DNA of 64,000 nt from Chlamydomonas sphaeroides. Lineage: Eukaryota > Chlorophyta > Chlorophyceae > Chlamydomonadales > Chlamydomonadaceae. Below, piece by piece: positions 19,101 through 27,237 of the stretch. The notes under the pieces are model-generated. The model did not search any database. It had not been told where the DNA came from and worked only from the letters and a program-made list of their open reading frames with translations. The stretch lies in assembly GCA_001662425.1 (NCBI GenBank), contig BDDC01000032.1:23553-87552 (forward strand). The letters are read 5' to 3'. Both the position numbers and the translations under genes were made by a program. Every line of letters starts with the position of its first letter. Position 1 is the stretch's first letter.

Positions 19101-19467
19101 GGCCAAAGATGAGCTCCGGGATGTAGACCTTTTCCTCAGGGTGCAGCTCTATGGGAATGCCGTCGCCGTCGTTCTCGACAACAAGGACGCCTGTCTCCCG
19201 ATTGATGGTCACCGCAATTCGACGAACTTGTGTACCACTGTTGCTACTGTTGCGGAGTCGCACGCTGTGGTCAATCGCATTTGTTATGATCTCATCGATG
19301 ACCTTGTAGAGACCAGGTACATAGCGGACCTCTCGATAGACCATCCGCTCAGTCGTCACATCGTATACCCAGATCTTCTGCACCTCTGGCTCCACAGAGC
19401 CAATGTACATGCCCGGGCGCAGGAGCACATGCTCGCGATGGTCGAGCTTCTGGTATGTCGTAGCCAT
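16102..19467 (-). CDS. DNA topoisomerase II (type IIA)
   Basis: 1121 residues from the ATG at 19467, which opens with the classic LDHREHVLLRPGMYIGS. The frame is open further upstream only because of the repeats of the divergent gene. A GHKL ATPase N-box (NAIDHS), the TOPRIM EGDSAKS (~440-446), PLRGKVLNV and the catalytic tyrosine in ASPRYIHTHL (Y ~771) are intact. It relaxes and decatenates DNA during replication and packaging. Length equals other viral topoisomerases II, which lack the long eukaryotic C-terminal tail. Head to head with the H1-like repeat gene. Confidence 0.97.
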   Translation of the reverse strand: MATTYQKLDHREHVLLRPGMYIGSVEPEVQKIWVYDVTTERMVYREVRYVPGLYKVIDEIITNAIDHSVRLRNSSNSGTQVRRIAVTINRETGVLVVENDGDGIPIELHPEEKVYIPELIFGHLLTSANYDDSATQQRVIGGQNGIGAKACNIYSRTFEVETVDASRKKVYSQRFEANMSVVLPPRIRACAKKPYTRITFLPDYARFGMPDGLDDDMQALITRRVYDLIAVTDTDVSVLINSTRLPFKSFERYCDLYLGDRASAARVYEELAPGWELVVALSDGTGLQQVSFVNGVATLRGGRHVDHVVAILCKKLGDVIAAKRKGVTVKPQFIRDNLFVFLRATVPNPTFDSQSKETLTTPVGKLGIGKLDVSDKVIERISRLDGLVERVVGLSDSVVERGLKKTDGSKRSTITGIPKLEDAEWAGTYRSDQCTLILTEGDSAKSMAIAGLAVVGRQKYGVYPLRGKVLNVCDVSAQKISENTEIANLKKIIGLQTGRVYSSTKELRYGHVMALTDSDNDGSHIKGLIMNLFKQQWPTLLHIPGFLCCMLTPIVKTRNSTTKQLLSFYSNAEYRTWQQGLAAGSGNWKAKYYKGLGTSTSQEAREYFKDMRLVQYVWDDDSADVLDLAFNKKRAHDRKLWLAQHDPSVNLDCQSVSTVSFSEFVHKELIHFSSYDIVRSIPSVLDGLKVSQRKVLYCCFKRNLTEEIRVAQLAGYVSEHAAYHHGEASLHGTIIGLAQDFVGSNNVHLLEPVGQFGSRLAGGANHASPRYIHTHLAKLTRVLFPASDDSVLPLTEDDGVPVEPVHYLPILPVVLINGCTGIGTGYSTSVPCYNPRDLIASVRRLLRHDGGGGDDDLQPWYRGFKGSIECINDKLYSRAVVQRTSTTQVRIVELPLGTWTDDFKELLEACMEKHGDWKSYTNNSTDAIVDFTVTFASAAAADEWLSSSASCEYMNKFEQELKLVSNKGLSTSNMHLFDAKGHIRKYERPWDILVEFYYVRLDAYEKRRQAQVLALRREMEVLERKVLFLSLVISGELQLHLYASGGSDLEQALASHGIDTTLDYKYLLSMPMSSMTTDKKRRLCEELESARERLLYLERVTSAELWENDLCNLEALLDGAT

Positions 19468-19558
19468 CTGTTGAGTCTCACGCAGGTCCCACGTAGACCT
19501 TATATCAACAACAATAATCACAACAAAAATAATACGTGTATCTAAAAAAGTAAGCGCC

Positions 19559-20260
19559 ATGAACGCAGTTGTTGGTAACAGTCCATCTCTGCTACAGCAA
19601 GCCGATGCTTCTGCCGTGACCATCCCGAAGACTATCGCTCCGGCTCCGGCTGCCGCAACTTCTACGACGGCTTCCAAGGTCGCCCCTACCGCGACGGCTT
19701 CCAAGGTCGCGTCTTCCAAGGTCGCAACGGTTTCCAAGGTCGCAACGGTTTCCAAGGTCGCCCCTACCGCTACGGCTTCCAAGGTCGTGTCGACGGCGTC
19801 GAAGGTCGCTACGGCTTCTAAGATCGCTACGGCTTCCAAGGTCGCGTCGACGGCGTCCAAGGTCGCCCCTACCGCTACGGCGTCCAAGGTCGCGTCGTCG
19901 GCTTCTAAGATCGCTACGGCGTCCAAGGCCGCGTCGACGGCCTCAAAGGTCGCAACGGCTCCCAAGGTCTCCGCTACCGCAACGGCTTTTAAGATCGCAA
20001 CGGCTCCCAAGGTCTCCGCTACCGCAACAGCATCCAAGGTCGCGTCGACGGCATCCAAGGTCTCCGCTACCGCAACGGCATCCAAGGTCGCTGCTACGGT
20101 GTCCAAGAAGGCGGCCACAACTGCGTCCAAAACAAGGACAAAGACTGGCAGCAGAAAGTCACGGCGCACGGCTACAACGAAGAAATCGCCGACAACCGCT
20201 AGGAAGAAACGCAGCATTCGCTTCCTTCGGAACTTGAACCTCATCATGGGTCGCAAGTAG
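19559..20260 (+). CDS. histone H1-like Ala/Lys repeat protein
   Basis: 233 residues composed of TASKVA / TATASKVA units from about residue 35 to 195, encoded by near-identical 15-24-base DNA repeats, then a strongly basic tail (KTRTKTGSRKSRR..TTARKKRSIRF). Composition and repeat style match H1-like or AlgP-like DNA-compacting proteins. Divergent from topoisomerase II with 91 bases between starts, which suits a shared role in DNA topology (inference). Confidence 0.75.
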   Translation: MNAVVGNSPSLLQQADASAVTIPKTIAPAPAAATSTTASKVAPTATASKVASSKVATVSKVATVSKVAPTATASKVVSTASKVATASKIATASKVASTASKVAPTATASKVASSASKIATASKAASTASKVATAPKVSATATAFKIATAPKVSATATASKVASTASKVSATATASKVAATVSKKAATTASKTRTKTGSRKSRRTATTKKSPTTARKKRSIRFLRNLNLIMGRK

Positions 20261-20292
20261 TGAGTAGTAAGTAGTCTCATTCAAGGTGTCAG

Positions 20293-20817
20293 CTAGAAGC
20301 GGTCCACTTGCAGCACTCGCGTACCCTTGGAGGTAGAGAGTTCGCCGCGTGCCATGGGTTCTGGCAGCATGGACACGTCCTGTTGGTATTTGACGTACAT
20401 GCTGATCTCGTTGATAATGCGTGGCACGCAAAAGTCAAGGACGTGCTTATTGAGCTCACGGACCTGTGCGATCGCGTCGAATGGCTCATTGGTGCTCTCC
20501 TGCAGGTAGATGGAACGCATGATCAACTGGAGTTCGGTATCAGACTGTCGGGAGATGTTGTATTTCGCACCCGAATCCACAAAGACACGCCAGCGAATGC
20601 CGTGTTGCAGAGCATCCACGTTATCGCAGCTGAAAAAGAGGTCAGAAACCGCAGTCGACTCGAAGCCACGTACAATGCGCGTGGGCTCGATGGCCGGCGC
20701 AGATGCATCGCTCATGTGGTAGTTCGCGGCCCCCTCCCTGAATCGCAGCACGTCACTGACCCGGCCGGTGCCATGCGTGACGGCGCAAGAAGAAGATGAT
20801 GAAGAAATGGAGGACAT
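20293..20817 (-). CDS. conserved giant-virus protein (DUF5761-like)
   Basis: 174 residues. The core LFFSCDNVDALQHGIRWRVF and the following TELQLIMRSIYLQES matches a small family I know as widespread in algal and mimivirus-like genomes, often considered virion-associated. N-terminus is Ser-rich and probably disordered. ATG at 20817. The family number is from memory and should be confirmed by profile search. Function not established. Confidence 0.7.
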   Translation of the reverse strand: MSSISSSSSSCAVTHGTGRVSDVLRFREGAANYHMSDASAPAIEPTRIVRGFESTAVSDLFFSCDNVDALQHGIRWRVFVDSGAKYNISRQSDTELQLIMRSIYLQESTNEPFDAIAQVRELNKHVLDFCVPRIINEISMYVKYQQDVSMLPEPMARGELSTSKGTRVLQVDRF

Positions 20818-20849
20818 GCTTTTCCTGATTTTTTCTTGCTCGACACTAT

Positions 20850-20861
20850 TATATATATACT
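20850..20861 (+). promoter_or_regulatory. TATA-like element upstream of histone-fold gene
   Basis: TATATATATAC about 15-25 bases before the ATG at 20876, inside the 58-base divergent spacer with the DUF5761-like gene. Confidence 0.4.
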
Positions 20862-20875
20862 ATACGCACAACACA

Positions 20876-21664
20876 ATGCTGCTATCCTCACCGAACACGC
20901 GCACCGCTTCGCGCCGTGGAGCCGCCACGGCCACAGTGCACGATGCACTCGACGCACAAGCAAAGGCCTTTGGCCTTCGCCTGGACCGCCACGGCCACAA
21001 GCTGCTCATTGACTACCTGACGGCCTGCACCGGCAAGCTGGTCTCCATCCTGTCCATTCTCGCATCTCACTGCAGTAAGAACAGCATCGATGCCAAAGAC
21101 GTCCAGTACCTGCAGCTCCTGTCAAAGATGTTTCTGACCATCACACCGCTCCCGCCGACGGCGTCCGTTGCGCGCAAGTTGTCGAGCTCAAAGCAGCTTG
21201 GCGGCGCTGAGACCACGCTGCCCTCCGAGTTCTTCGGCAACATCAGCAACGCATACCATTCAATCGACACTATGCCGACGTCCGTGAACTTCGGCGCCAG
21301 CACGCCGGCGCTGGTCCGCCCCATGCTGCCCGCCACATTCGAGAGCTCCGTCATTACCTGCGGCGGTGGCGGCGCAGATCTTCAGCAGCAGCAGGGGGGT
21401 GCCGCGGCGGTTGCGTCCGCCGTCATGAACCAGCTGTCCCCCGATGCGTTCGCCGTGATCCTTGCTACCCTTCCTAGCAGCGCCAACATGAAAGATGACG
21501 CCCGGGACGCGCTGCGCTTCATCGTACAATGCAACCTTCTGAACCTGATGACGCGGATCAAGACTGCGCGCAAAAAATCATCCATCTCCAAGCGCGGTGC
21601 GCCTGTGTCACCGCGCATCATCAGGAGCGTAGTGACCAGCAGTCCCATGGTCGTCCCTGTTTGA
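20876..21664 (+). CDS. histone-fold-like protein
   Basis: 262 residues from the ATG at 20876, which follows a TATA-like run. Residues ~20-85 have a helix-strand-helix-strand-helix pattern like a histone fold: HDALDAQAKAFGLRLDR, a long central helix LLIDYLTACTGKLVSILSILA, then NSIDAKDVQYLQLLSK, where the T/S-x-D/K-DV turn is typical of H4/TAF-type folds. The rest is Ser/Gly/Gln-rich with a C-terminal helix and a basic tail (KTARKKSSISKRG). Viral histones are known in Marseilleviridae and medusaviruses; this one is divergent, so the call needs a structure prediction. Confidence 0.5.
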   Translation: MLLSSPNTRTASRRGAATATVHDALDAQAKAFGLRLDRHGHKLLIDYLTACTGKLVSILSILASHCSKNSIDAKDVQYLQLLSKMFLTITPLPPTASVARKLSSSKQLGGAETTLPSEFFGNISNAYHSIDTMPTSVNFGASTPALVRPMLPATFESSVITCGGGGADLQQQQGGAAAVASAVMNQLSPDAFAVILATLPSSANMKDDARDALRFIVQCNLLNLMTRIKTARKKSSISKRGAPVSPRIIRSVVTSSPMVVPV

Positions 21665-21724
21665 TTTCTGGGTTTAGGTTTAGGGATTCAGCATAATTCA
21701 GCATATATGATGTCGTGCGGCGCA

Positions 21725-21752
21725 ACATTTTTCACACGGCACATTATATAAT
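21725..21752 (+). promoter_or_regulatory. putative late promoter ACATTTTTC-N11-TATA
   Basis: ACATTTTTC at 21725-21733 and TATA at 21745-21748, 24 bases before the ATG at 21769. The same two boxes with identical spacing occur at 38279 and 39229. Confidence 0.5.
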
Positions 21753-21768
21753 ATCCTACCTTTCTCGC

Positions 21769-22503
21769 ATGGCGATCAATAGTACCAGTAGCAAGGACAG
21801 CGGAAACGCCGCCGTGGCTCGCGGGTTCTACATGAACACCATGATCTTTGGCATTATCGCTGGCGTTGTCACCATCTTCATGCTTGTCCTTCTCCTCGCC
21901 GTCCCTGCCATGCGTGAGTTCACGATCTTTGTGGTAGTCCTGGAACTCGGCCTCATCGGCATCATCATCTACGCCATTGTGTCTATCCATCTCTATGAGA
22001 AGAAGTTGGCGGAGGAGGCTGCCCGAGGGAACGAGTTCCTCGTGTCCATCGATACGTGCCCCGACTACTTTTCAAGTACCTCGCTCGCGCCGGCAAGTAC
22101 CTCTGCTTCGGCAAACACAATGCGCGTTCCGGCACCCGTCGGAACACCGAGTGCTAGTGGCGGTAGCGACGCAGCGTCCAATGAGGATGATGAAGCCGAA
22201 AAGAACCTCAGTCGGGTGACCTGCCAGAACTCCTTTGTAAACAAGGACAATGAAAAGTTCTACTTTGCTAAACGTGGATGCGTGCCTCAATTTGACGGCG
22301 ACTGTGCGTTTGATGACGTGACTGGCGATAAACCACAAGACTACACTCTACCTCTGTCGAGGTACCAATCTGTCAAGGCGAGTGAGATCTGTCAAAGCGT
22401 GAACACCACCCGCCCCACGGACGTCTTTTACAACATCCCCTGGACGGACGTAAAAGCGCGATGCGACAGCCTGAGTCTCAGCGGTCTGCTTAAAACAGGT
22501 TGA
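21769..22503 (+). CDS. virion-type membrane protein with Cys-containing ectodomain
   Basis: 244 residues from the ATG at 21769. Two adjacent TM helices (GFYMNTMIFGIIAGVVTIFM.. and FVVVLELGLIGIIIYAIVSI) are followed by DTCPDYF, a motif I know from several giant-virus envelope/inner-membrane proteins as CPDYW. A Ser/Thr/Ala-rich linker and a C-terminal part with several cysteines (TCQNSF, GCVPQFDGDC, EICQS, ARCDS) suggest disulfides. Preceded by the putative late promoter at 21725. Confidence 0.7.
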   Translation: MAINSTSSKDSGNAAVARGFYMNTMIFGIIAGVVTIFMLVLLLAVPAMREFTIFVVVLELGLIGIIIYAIVSIHLYEKKLAEEAARGNEFLVSIDTCPDYFSSTSLAPASTSASANTMRVPAPVGTPSASGGSDAASNEDDEAEKNLSRVTCQNSFVNKDNEKFYFAKRGCVPQFDGDCAFDDVTGDKPQDYTLPLSRYQSVKASEICQSVNTTRPTDVFYNIPWTDVKARCDSLSLSGLLKTG

Positions 22504-22634
22504 GCTTCAGCATGGTGTCATGGAGTCAGGGGCGCGATGCGAAATATAAGTGTCCGTGACTACTGACATGACAGACTACTACAGTCTAGAGTCTATAGTC
22601 TTGAGTCTCTACACTCTCTACAATCTAGAGATAG

Positions 22635-23375
22635 ATGTTCAGCGCATACAACAACAATGGCTGCTACCCGAACTACATGGCGCCCACTCGGCAGCCTACC
22701 ACGATCTTTCTGCAGAACCCTGGACACCCTGGACAAACTGGACACCCTGGACAAACTGGACAACCTGGACAACTTCACATGCGACCGGCAGCCAGGTACA
22801 ACGGTGGCAGTACTAGTGGCAGTGTCAGCAGCAGCAACGGCAACAGCAACGGTAGCAGCAACGGCAACGGCAACAGCAACGGCAAGAAGCACTCGAGCAA
22901 GCACAAGTACGACGGCTCCAAAGTCATCAACATGTTCACACCTCTGAGATCCTTGGGATGGCCGAATGTGGAGAACATGGGTCGGAACGCGACTGAACTG
23001 CTGGCGAGTTACAAAGCCATGTACGGGACCCTATCGTCTATTGTGCCCCCCGCATACATCATGCGCTGTGCGCGGAGGTCATACGGCATCTCCAAGTCTG
23101 TATCCATGGGACCAGCCCACGTCACCCCGCTGGAGCTTTTCGTGCTCGTGTGCTCGAGCATCATGATGATCTTTACGAACATGTCTCTCCCAGCTCCCGA
23201 AGGAGGGACCCCGCTCAACAACACCATCTGCGACATTGTCTGCGCGGTGTCGCCGGCCGCGTCGGTGATCGCCGGCCGCGATGCGATTCTTCGTCTCGTT
23301 ACCTCGGTCGACACTGTCTCTCTTACCCATCCATTCTGCGCACACTGGAACCTCATTGTTCGTGTGATCACTTGA
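22635..23375 (+). CDS. hypothetical protein with PGQTG repeats and membrane segment
   Basis: 246 residues. The N-terminal third contains PGHPGQTGHPGQTGQPGQ and then Ser/Asn/Gly repeats encoded by CAACGG-type DNA repeats (22840-22880). The C-terminal two thirds looks folded, with a hydrophobic helix LELFVLVCSSIMMIF and a conserved-looking SLGWPNVENMGRNATELLASYKAMYG. Overlaps the clamp-loader-like gene by 8 bases, converging. Not recognised. Confidence 0.6.
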   Translation: MFSAYNNNGCYPNYMAPTRQPTTIFLQNPGHPGQTGHPGQTGQPGQLHMRPAARYNGGSTSGSVSSSNGNSNGSSNGNGNSNGKKHSSKHKYDGSKVINMFTPLRSLGWPNVENMGRNATELLASYKAMYGTLSSIVPPAYIMRCARRSYGISKSVSMGPAHVTPLELFVLVCSSIMMIFTNMSLPAPEGGTPLNNTICDIVCAVSPAASVIAGRDAILRLVTSVDTVSLTHPFCAHWNLIVRVIT

Positions 23376-24192
23376 TCATATGGTGCACAACACGGTGTGT
23401 GGCGAGGATCTTGATGGTGGCTGCCATGTCGACAATTACTTCGTCAAATGTGTCCACGTCCATGCTCAATGCGTGCAATAGATCTTCCGCAAACCGAGCG
23501 TGCCCTCGGTGTAGAGGGTCGAGAGATTCGTTCCTGGCAGCTAGGCAAGCCTGCAGCGTCTCGAGTGCGTCGGCACGCCGTTTGCATAGGAAGTTGAGCT
23601 GTGGTCCGGTGAGACAAGGCACCTGGCACAGCCCATCCACGGTCCATGATGCTGCGCTGGTGTGCTCGTTACTGCTCGGCAGGGTCAGGGTATTGATGGA
23701 GATGATATGATCGCACATCTTGGGACACGGGAATCGCCGGCGTCGCCGGTTGGCAGCGAGTATGACAACTTTCAACGCGCGTTCACTGCAACGCGTGGCT
23801 TCCAAGAGAGCAGTCAGGTGGCGGCTGGCGGCTCTGCTATCTAAGATTGTATCCGCGTCGTCCACCAGCACGACGCGGAATGAACCTTTGTAAATGAATG
23901 TCTCGATCCCCGCACAATTGCTCAGTGAAGCGACATGAGTTGCGATGTTGTCGGAGTTGACGCGGACAATCCAGGAGTCCCCGACTCCCTCGCCTTGAAG
24001 ATGGGTGCGCACCGTATTGTGAATGTGCGCCTGCCAGATGCGGCGTGCGCCACTGTTACTGCCGCCACCGCCTGCATCAAAGAGCACTATTCTCCTCAGG
24101 ACATCGTTTGCAAGCGCGCGCTGCAGCAAGTCCATGCCTATTATCAAACTATCACAGGACAAGACGGCTAAACACCTTATGATCTTTCTCAT
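23368..24192 (-). CDS. clamp-loader-like AAA+ protein with lost P-loop
   Basis: 274 residues from the ATG at 24192, which abuts the stop of the upstream gene. The N-terminal pattern IIGMDLLQRALANDVLRRIVLF aligns with the start of replication factor C small subunits. Where these have GPPGTGKT this protein has DAGGGGSNSGARR, so the Walker A lysine is gone. A Walker B-like VVLVDDAD remains, and the arginine-finger SRC motif is not evident. It is probably a non-hydrolysing clamp-loader subunit, comparable to RFC5/delta-prime, working with PCNA (55876). The assignment is inferred from pattern, not a database hit. Confidence 0.5.
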   Translation of the reverse strand: MRKIIRCLAVLSCDSLIIGMDLLQRALANDVLRRIVLFDAGGGGSNSGARRIWQAHIHNTVRTHLQGEGVGDSWIVRVNSDNIATHVASLSNCAGIETFIYKGSFRVVLVDDADTILDSRAASRHLTALLEATRCSERALKVVILAANRRRRRFPCPKMCDHIISINTLTLPSSNEHTSAASWTVDGLCQVPCLTGPQLNFLCKRRADALETLQACLAARNESLDPLHRGHARFAEDLLHALSMDVDTFDEVIVDMAATIKILATHRVVHHMIK

Positions 24193-24797
24193 GTTGCATA
24201 CACCCACGCCATTGCATGGCCGACCTCTATTTTCTCGGCGGTGCTGAGTGCGCACGCAAAGCCGGTGCCCGAGGTGGAAGGCAAGCCTGGGAACCCATTG
24301 GTTTCTAGTAGTTCCGGCACGTCAAATGCAACCTGGACGACAACATACGCATCCTGACGCGTCACGCCAGACACCACGCCAATTGTGTTGAGCGTGATCA
24401 AGTAGACATTGTGGGCCGTCGGCGAATCCGCGACACCGCCCAGTAACTCTGTAAGACGCTCAAAAAATGCAACACCATCCGCAGAGCCGTAGCTGACGTA
24501 CAATGTATCGCACTTGTTGCTCTCAGCACGGCTACGAGACAGGTCTATGAGCACGGAATATGCATGTATCGCGTGCATTGGAAGGAGGTCTTCCGGAGCA
24601 TACTCGTTTTGTGCACTCCTCGAGGTGCCGCGAGACCGATACGTGGCCAGTTCGTTGCGCAGGCTCCGGAACCATGCCATACCGATAATGAGGAGCACCA
24701 GGACGACCGCTAAGAATATCCAAGGCAAGAATCTGACCCAGCGAGCAACCGCTTGCCTTGTAGGGTCTGGACTCCACTCTGAAAGATAAGATGGCAT
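24189..24797 (-). CDS. single-pass membrane protein, unknown
   Basis: 202 residues from the ATG at 24797 (context cgaaaATG; another ATG at 24812 is possible). One strong N-terminal TM helix (FLPWIFLAVVLVLLIIGMAWF) is followed by a globular domain with alternating strands, e.g. DTLYVSYGSADGVAFFERLTELL and AYVVVQVAFDVPELL. The stop overlaps the start region of the clamp-loader-like gene, suggesting coupled expression. Family unknown. Confidence 0.6.
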   Translation of the reverse strand: MPSYLSEWSPDPTRQAVARWVRFLPWIFLAVVLVLLIIGMAWFRSLRNELATYRSRGTSRSAQNEYAPEDLLPMHAIHAYSVLIDLSRSRAESNKCDTLYVSYGSADGVAFFERLTELLGGVADSPTAHNVYLITLNTIGVVSGVTRQDAYVVVQVAFDVPELLETNGFPGLPSTSGTGFACALSTAEKIEVGHAMAWVYAT

Positions 24798-25354
24798 TTT
24801 CGATGGTGTCAATCACTCTATGTTGTTCCAGGTTGTTTTTCCTGTACACGCGCGGAGCCTGCCCAGCCTGCCCGACTGCCCAGCCTGCCCAGCCTGCCCG
24901 ATTAGGCAACCTTGTTGCCGTGCTCGACGCCGTGGTTTTGTGCTGACACGAGTTCTGGAATTTATTGGAATTTAGAAATCCACAGTTCCATGTCGTACTT
25001 TTGGACCAGCGTTCGGATAAAAGGTCCACCACTCGGTGCTTAATTTATATAAGTTTGGTTGTCCCGTGCTGCGATCTTGACGGAAGGTGCGAGAATGTAA
25101 GATCTATGTGTGTGCGGAGTCCATGTGGATGTGAGTCTTTACACCTGATGAGACCATCTGTATCAAGTCAGATCGATGGTGTATCGATGCGTAGCTTCCG
25201 GCGATGTGTTGCAGTTATTGGAACTGGAACTATTCGAATCCAGTGTACGACATGGCTCAGACAATAAAAAAGCAAACATTGTTGTTGTGAATAACGAAAT
25301 TGTAAAACTTATTTTCGCAGTGCGAAGTGTACAGTATCCCCCAAAATAACGAGA
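24798..25354. other. 557-base intergenic region with short repeats
   Basis: No convincing gene on either strand. Holds a GCCTGCCCA-type tandem repeat at 24857-24900, and an AT-rich stretch 25262-25345 directly before the BED-finger gene that probably contains its promoter. Open frames here lack domains and good starts. Confidence 0.5.
24857..24903. repeat. GCCTGCCCA tandem repeat
   Basis: About five imperfect 9-base units (gcctgccca / gcctgcccg) just upstream of the single-pass membrane protein gene, in non-coding DNA. Confidence 0.7.
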
Positions 25355-26035
25355 ATGCAGTCGTCGCAGGAGGTGAAGTCCGGACACGATGTTTGTGGCG
25401 ATCACGCCCAGGACGCGATGACTGACAACGATCGAGATGACGCAGCATCGTCGCAGCGCATCACTGAAGAACATCTTTTATTCTATGGTTTTGCGCACAA
25501 CGGCAAATGGCAGTGCAGGATTTGCGCTTGGAATGATGCGCGGAGTGGTAGCGGCCGTGTCAAGAATCTGTCCAGTCACCTGGCCGTCAAGCATGGCGTT
25601 CGAGAATCTACGCACAGTCAATTGACTTTCCTCAACAGAGTAGAAACACTGTCCCGCAGCACTTGGCACTTGGTGTGCAACGGGCAGGACATGATGGACG
25701 CGACTAGACTTCAAGCCGCTCTTCAAGTATTAAGCGTGCATAAGGACGTCAAGGAGCAGAGGACGTCACCACCAGAGGACGTCATTGAAACTGCTCAAGA
25801 CCCTAAAGGAAAAAAAAAGCAGTGGGGCATCTTGACGTCATCGAATATCAATTTGCCGTCGCGCAAGAAGGAGATCTTGGAGGCCTTCAACAAACTCAGC
25901 AATGCCCAATGGAATCAGATTACAGTAGAGCTCGTGGCGGGCCAGAAGCTGTGCAAACGACGCGGGGGGTCTGAAGAGGCGTGCCAGGAGACATTTCTTA
26001 ACTCCTTACAAAGGATCTTTAATACTATACAATGA
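25355..26035 (+). CDS. BED-type zinc finger protein
   Basis: 226 residues. WQCRICAW followed by NLSSHLAVKHG gives C-x2-C-xn-H-x4-H in BED-finger context (aromatic residue before the first Cys, hydrophobic positions between). Such fingers come from DNA transposases and chromatin-boundary proteins. No transposase catalytic domain follows; the rest contains a Lys-rich patch (DPKGKKKQW) and C-terminal helices. Likely a DNA-binding regulator, perhaps derived from a domesticated transposon (inference). Confidence 0.65.
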   Translation: MQSSQEVKSGHDVCGDHAQDAMTDNDRDDAASSQRITEEHLLFYGFAHNGKWQCRICAWNDARSGSGRVKNLSSHLAVKHGVRESTHSQLTFLNRVETLSRSTWHLVCNGQDMMDATRLQAALQVLSVHKDVKEQRTSPPEDVIETAQDPKGKKKQWGILTSSNINLPSRKKEILEAFNKLSNAQWNQITVELVAGQKLCKRRGGSEEACQETFLNSLQRIFNTIQ

Positions 26036-26205
26036 CTAGCTCTCTGCAGGATCGTGGCAGGCCTCTCTCTTTGTAATTTCATGGTTCCTGGTTCCAGGTT
26101 CCAAAGTACGACACAGACTGCCGGCTACTTATTCCATGTTTCATTTTCATTGTATTTGCCTTGTCATATTCTCATTTCTGCCGGACCCCATACACATACA
26201 AACTC

Positions 26206-27180
26206 ATGGCCTGTGTTGCAGCTGTCATTGATGACAATCACTACCTCACGTTTGCGTCGCGATTGGAGCGAGACAGTATCTTGCATGATACTGTTGTCAG
26301 TCTGAATCGAGGAGTCGACGTCTTTTCTTCAAGCAGGACGTCTGCGCAGCATATGTTCGAGATCTCCACTTGCAGCCCGTTGCGGTGCCCCCTGTCGTCC
26401 GTTGCACAGACTGTCGTGCAGCCACCCTTTCCGTTCAACACCTCCACTCCAACCCGGATCATTACGTGTGGCAACGTGAACTATGCGAACAGCTTTGCTC
26501 GATGTGTCGTCAAGTCGGATGTCCCCGGAGTTCCGACGGTCTTCTACCACGGCTTCAAATCTCCCATGCAGCCCGCGATGGTCAGTTGGAAGGCAATCTG
26601 CCACTTCAATGCCAATGAACTGCTGTTTGAGGTGGATGGGGTATCTACGATCCTCGACGCCACGAAGACGGCATTGAGTCACTACCTAGACAAGTGCGAC
26701 AAGGATCAGGAGCAGGCAGGATCAGGAGCAGGCACGAGTGCTGGAGCAGGATCAGGAGCAGGCACAAGTGCCGGATCAGGAGCAGGAGCAGGCACGAGTG
26801 CTGGAGGAGTGGGGCGGACGGTGCCAGACGACCTGACGAATATGGACGTCGTCAAGCACACCCTCGTGGCCGTCAACCTGACGACCATGTCTGGGTTGTG
26901 GAAGCACAATGACGGGTCCTACGCGTTCTTCCCGGCCACCCTCTTTGACGCGATGCCGTGTTTATTAAAGACGAAACTCGCCAACCTCCACCTCATCACC
27001 GTGGGAACGAACCGGATTCAACAACTCACGCTGGAGGACTTTTACTACATCTACAACAAGGATGAGCGCGTTCTGCAGACAGCGCTGGGAAAGGCGCTAA
27101 GCGTGTTCCTCCGGTCGCTGGAGATGCCTGTGGCGATGCCCGGTTTCATGGACATTCCTTACATGCTGGTGGACGCGTAA
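26206..27180 (+). CDS. hypothetical protein with Gly/Ala/Ser repeat insert
   Basis: 324 residues from the ATG at 26206. Two folded-looking halves are separated by a GSGAGTSAGAGSGAGTSAG insert encoded by near-perfect DNA repeats (26708-26812). It has no TM segment, signal peptide or catalytic motif that I can identify. The insert sits at a probable surface loop, as with other repeat insertions in this genome. Confidence 0.6.
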   Translation: MACVAAVIDDNHYLTFASRLERDSILHDTVVSLNRGVDVFSSSRTSAQHMFEISTCSPLRCPLSSVAQTVVQPPFPFNTSTPTRIITCGNVNYANSFARCVVKSDVPGVPTVFYHGFKSPMQPAMVSWKAICHFNANELLFEVDGVSTILDATKTALSHYLDKCDKDQEQAGSGAGTSAGAGSGAGTSAGSGAGAGTSAGGVGRTVPDDLTNMDVVKHTLVAVNLTTMSGLWKHNDGSYAFFPATLFDAMPCLLKTKLANLHLITVGTNRIQQLTLEDFYYIYNKDERVLQTALGKALSVFLRSLEMPVAMPGFMDIPYMLVDA

Positions 27181-27237
27181 GAATGTTGTGTTTAGGAGTT
27201 TTCACTCGAAATGTAAACCGTAAAGATCGAACGAACG

